A DNA stretch of 64,000 bases from Terrisporobacter mayombei (GTDB lineage: Bacteria; Bacillota; Clostridia; Peptostreptococcales; Peptostreptococcaceae). The translations under genes were made by a program, and so were the position numbers. This document shows positions 63,304-64,000 of this stretch, one piece after another. Position 1 is the first letter of the stretch; every line of letters begins with the position of its first letter. The stretch is from NCBI RefSeq assembly GCF_020748465.1, contig NZ_JAHZMP010000002.1, positions 434,001-498,000 of the forward strand, written 5' to 3'. A model generated the notes under the pieces. It was given only the letters and a program-made list of their open reading frames with translations, was not told the origin of the DNA and made no database searches.

Positions 63304-64000
63304 ATGGAAAGACCTAATAATCAATTTTGTGCTGATGCAGGGGGAAAATACTGTCCATGTCATTTAGCTCACAGTGGGGATTGTATAAAATGTTCTTTAA
63401 TTAGAGGGGAAAAGACTTGTGAGTGTAAGTGGCAAGGAGTTTGTATTTACAATGAACTTATGCACAACAAAATAGTACCAGTAGAAGAAAGAAAAGACTT
63501 ACTTTGCAAAGTAATTGAAAGTAAAGAAATAGAAAAAAATATTTACTATTTAAAGATTAAAATACCTAGTTATTTAACTAGAGATTTAAGTGAGCCAGGT
63601 GCATATGTTTTTTTGAAAGACAAAGATAGAGAAAGTGGATTTTTCAATGCACCTATATCTGTAATGGATGTGGATGAAGAAAATAATATACTAGAAGTTA
63701 TAGTAGTTCCAAGAGGAATAAAAACAAAGCCTTTAGTAAATTGTGAAGAGATAATTGTAAAGGCTCCTTATTTTAATGGGATTTTTGGATTAAAAGAAAT
63801 CAAATCAAATGCATGTGACAAATGTGTAGTAGTTCTAGATGGCTTATCTCAAGTGAATTCGTTAAAAGTTATAAAAAGATTAATTAGAAATAACAATGAA
63901 GTGGAAGTATTTATAAATGAAAAAGGCAAAAGACTAGAGATGATGGAAGAAAAAATAGAAGAATTGGGAGTAAATATTCAACTTTTTAATTTAGAAGACA
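63304..64000 (+). CDS. Cysteine-rich FAD/NAD-type oxidoreductase, 5' part
   Basis: The frame runs off the right edge after 232 residues. It begins with a Cys-rich domain (CPCHLAHSGDCIKCSLIRGE, CECKWQGVCIY; nine cysteines within 50 residues) followed by a ferredoxin-reductase-like FAD-binding beta domain (GAYVFLKD; FNAPISVMDVD) and the start of an NAD-binding part. Similar clostridial genes are annotated as sulfide/dihydroorotate dehydrogenase-like. AAGGAAG lies 8 bases before ATG 63304; upstream in-frame ATGs lack a site. Confidence 0.8.
   Translation, partial: MERPNNQFCADAGGKYCPCHLAHSGDCIKCSLIRGEKTCECKWQGVCIYNELMHNKIVPVEERKDLLCKVIESKEIEKNIYYLKIKIPSYLTRDLSEPGAYVFLKDKDRESGFFNAPISVMDVDEENNILEVIVVPRGIKTKPLVNCEEIIVKAPYFNGIFGLKEIKSNACDKCVVVLDGLSQVNSLKVIKRLIRNNNEVEVFINEKGKRLEMMEEKIEELGVNIQLFNLED

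Noticed and set aside
1..64000. tRNA or rRNA genes
   Set aside because: Looked for cloverleaf-like CCA-side and TTCRANTC patterns and rRNA-like GC-rich blocks; none was convincing by eye.

Overview
The window is very AT-rich, gene-dense DNA with strong G-rich Shine-Dalgarno sites, frequent TTG/GTG starts, a T-box leader, rubrerythrins, a YtaF-type sporulation protein, DUF1540 and CD1871A-type small proteins. I infer a strictly anaerobic spore-forming clostridium, probably of the Clostridioides/Intestinibacter group (Peptostreptococcaceae). The species is not proven by the sequence. No rRNA, tRNA, CRISPR array or intact insertion sequence was seen.

Layout. (1) 1-2.7 kb, minus strand, visibly less AT-rich: a redox operon with two TlpA-like thioredoxins, a CD1871A-type small CXXC protein, a membrane polyferredoxin and a DUF2975 protein, probably transferred cargo. 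(2) 3-17.9 kb: housekeeping and accessory genes (CPA1 antiporter, DEAD-box helicase, aldehyde dehydrogenase, OPT transporter coupled to a PqqD-like protein, three GNATs or GNAT-like genes, DUF4085, TfoX-like, AI-2E-family permease). (3) 18.1-22.9 kb: a decayed island between two 100-bp direct repeats, with a frameshifted papain-like cysteine peptidase, a stop-riddled exported protein, an intact secreted protein, a lipoprotein and remnants that may come from a mobilisable element. (4) 23-39 kb: Xaa-Pro aminopeptidase, rubrerythrin, acyl-ACP thioesterase, EFR1 ferredoxin-flavodoxin and YtaF, mixed with broken duplicates (DUF2809, TIGR04104-like, BNR-repeat protein, lipoprotein) and a small family of exported paralogues behind a triplicated leader. 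(5) 39-46 kb: Fe-S aldo/keto reductase, a PadR/DUF2812 operon with paired palindromic operators, and an amino-acid racemase plus YjiH transporter under a complete T-box followed by a stem-I-less second T-box. (6) 46-60 kb: two heterodimeric ABC exporters, a two-component system whose sensor has only a short outside loop, and two membrane-anchored degenerate protein kinases with long low-complexity outside tails. (7) 60-64 kb: GNAT, VanW-type cell-wall protein, reverse rubrerythrin, an unknown protein and the start of a cysteine-rich FAD/NAD-type oxidoreductase.

Working together. The most interesting candidate system is 46-60 kb. A BceS-like sensor and OmpR-type regulator sit divergent to an ABC exporter pair whose promoter carries four 11-bp direct repeats. 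A second exporter pair and two paralogous pseudokinases flank them. This looks like an envelope-stress or export system with a pseudokinase component, but that role is inference. The redox genes (TlpA/polyferredoxin, two rubrerythrins with opposite domain order, EFR1) fit an anaerobe coping with oxygen.

The window also preserves much recent gene decay: at least six pseudogenes, several gene fragments and families of near-identical terminator hairpins.
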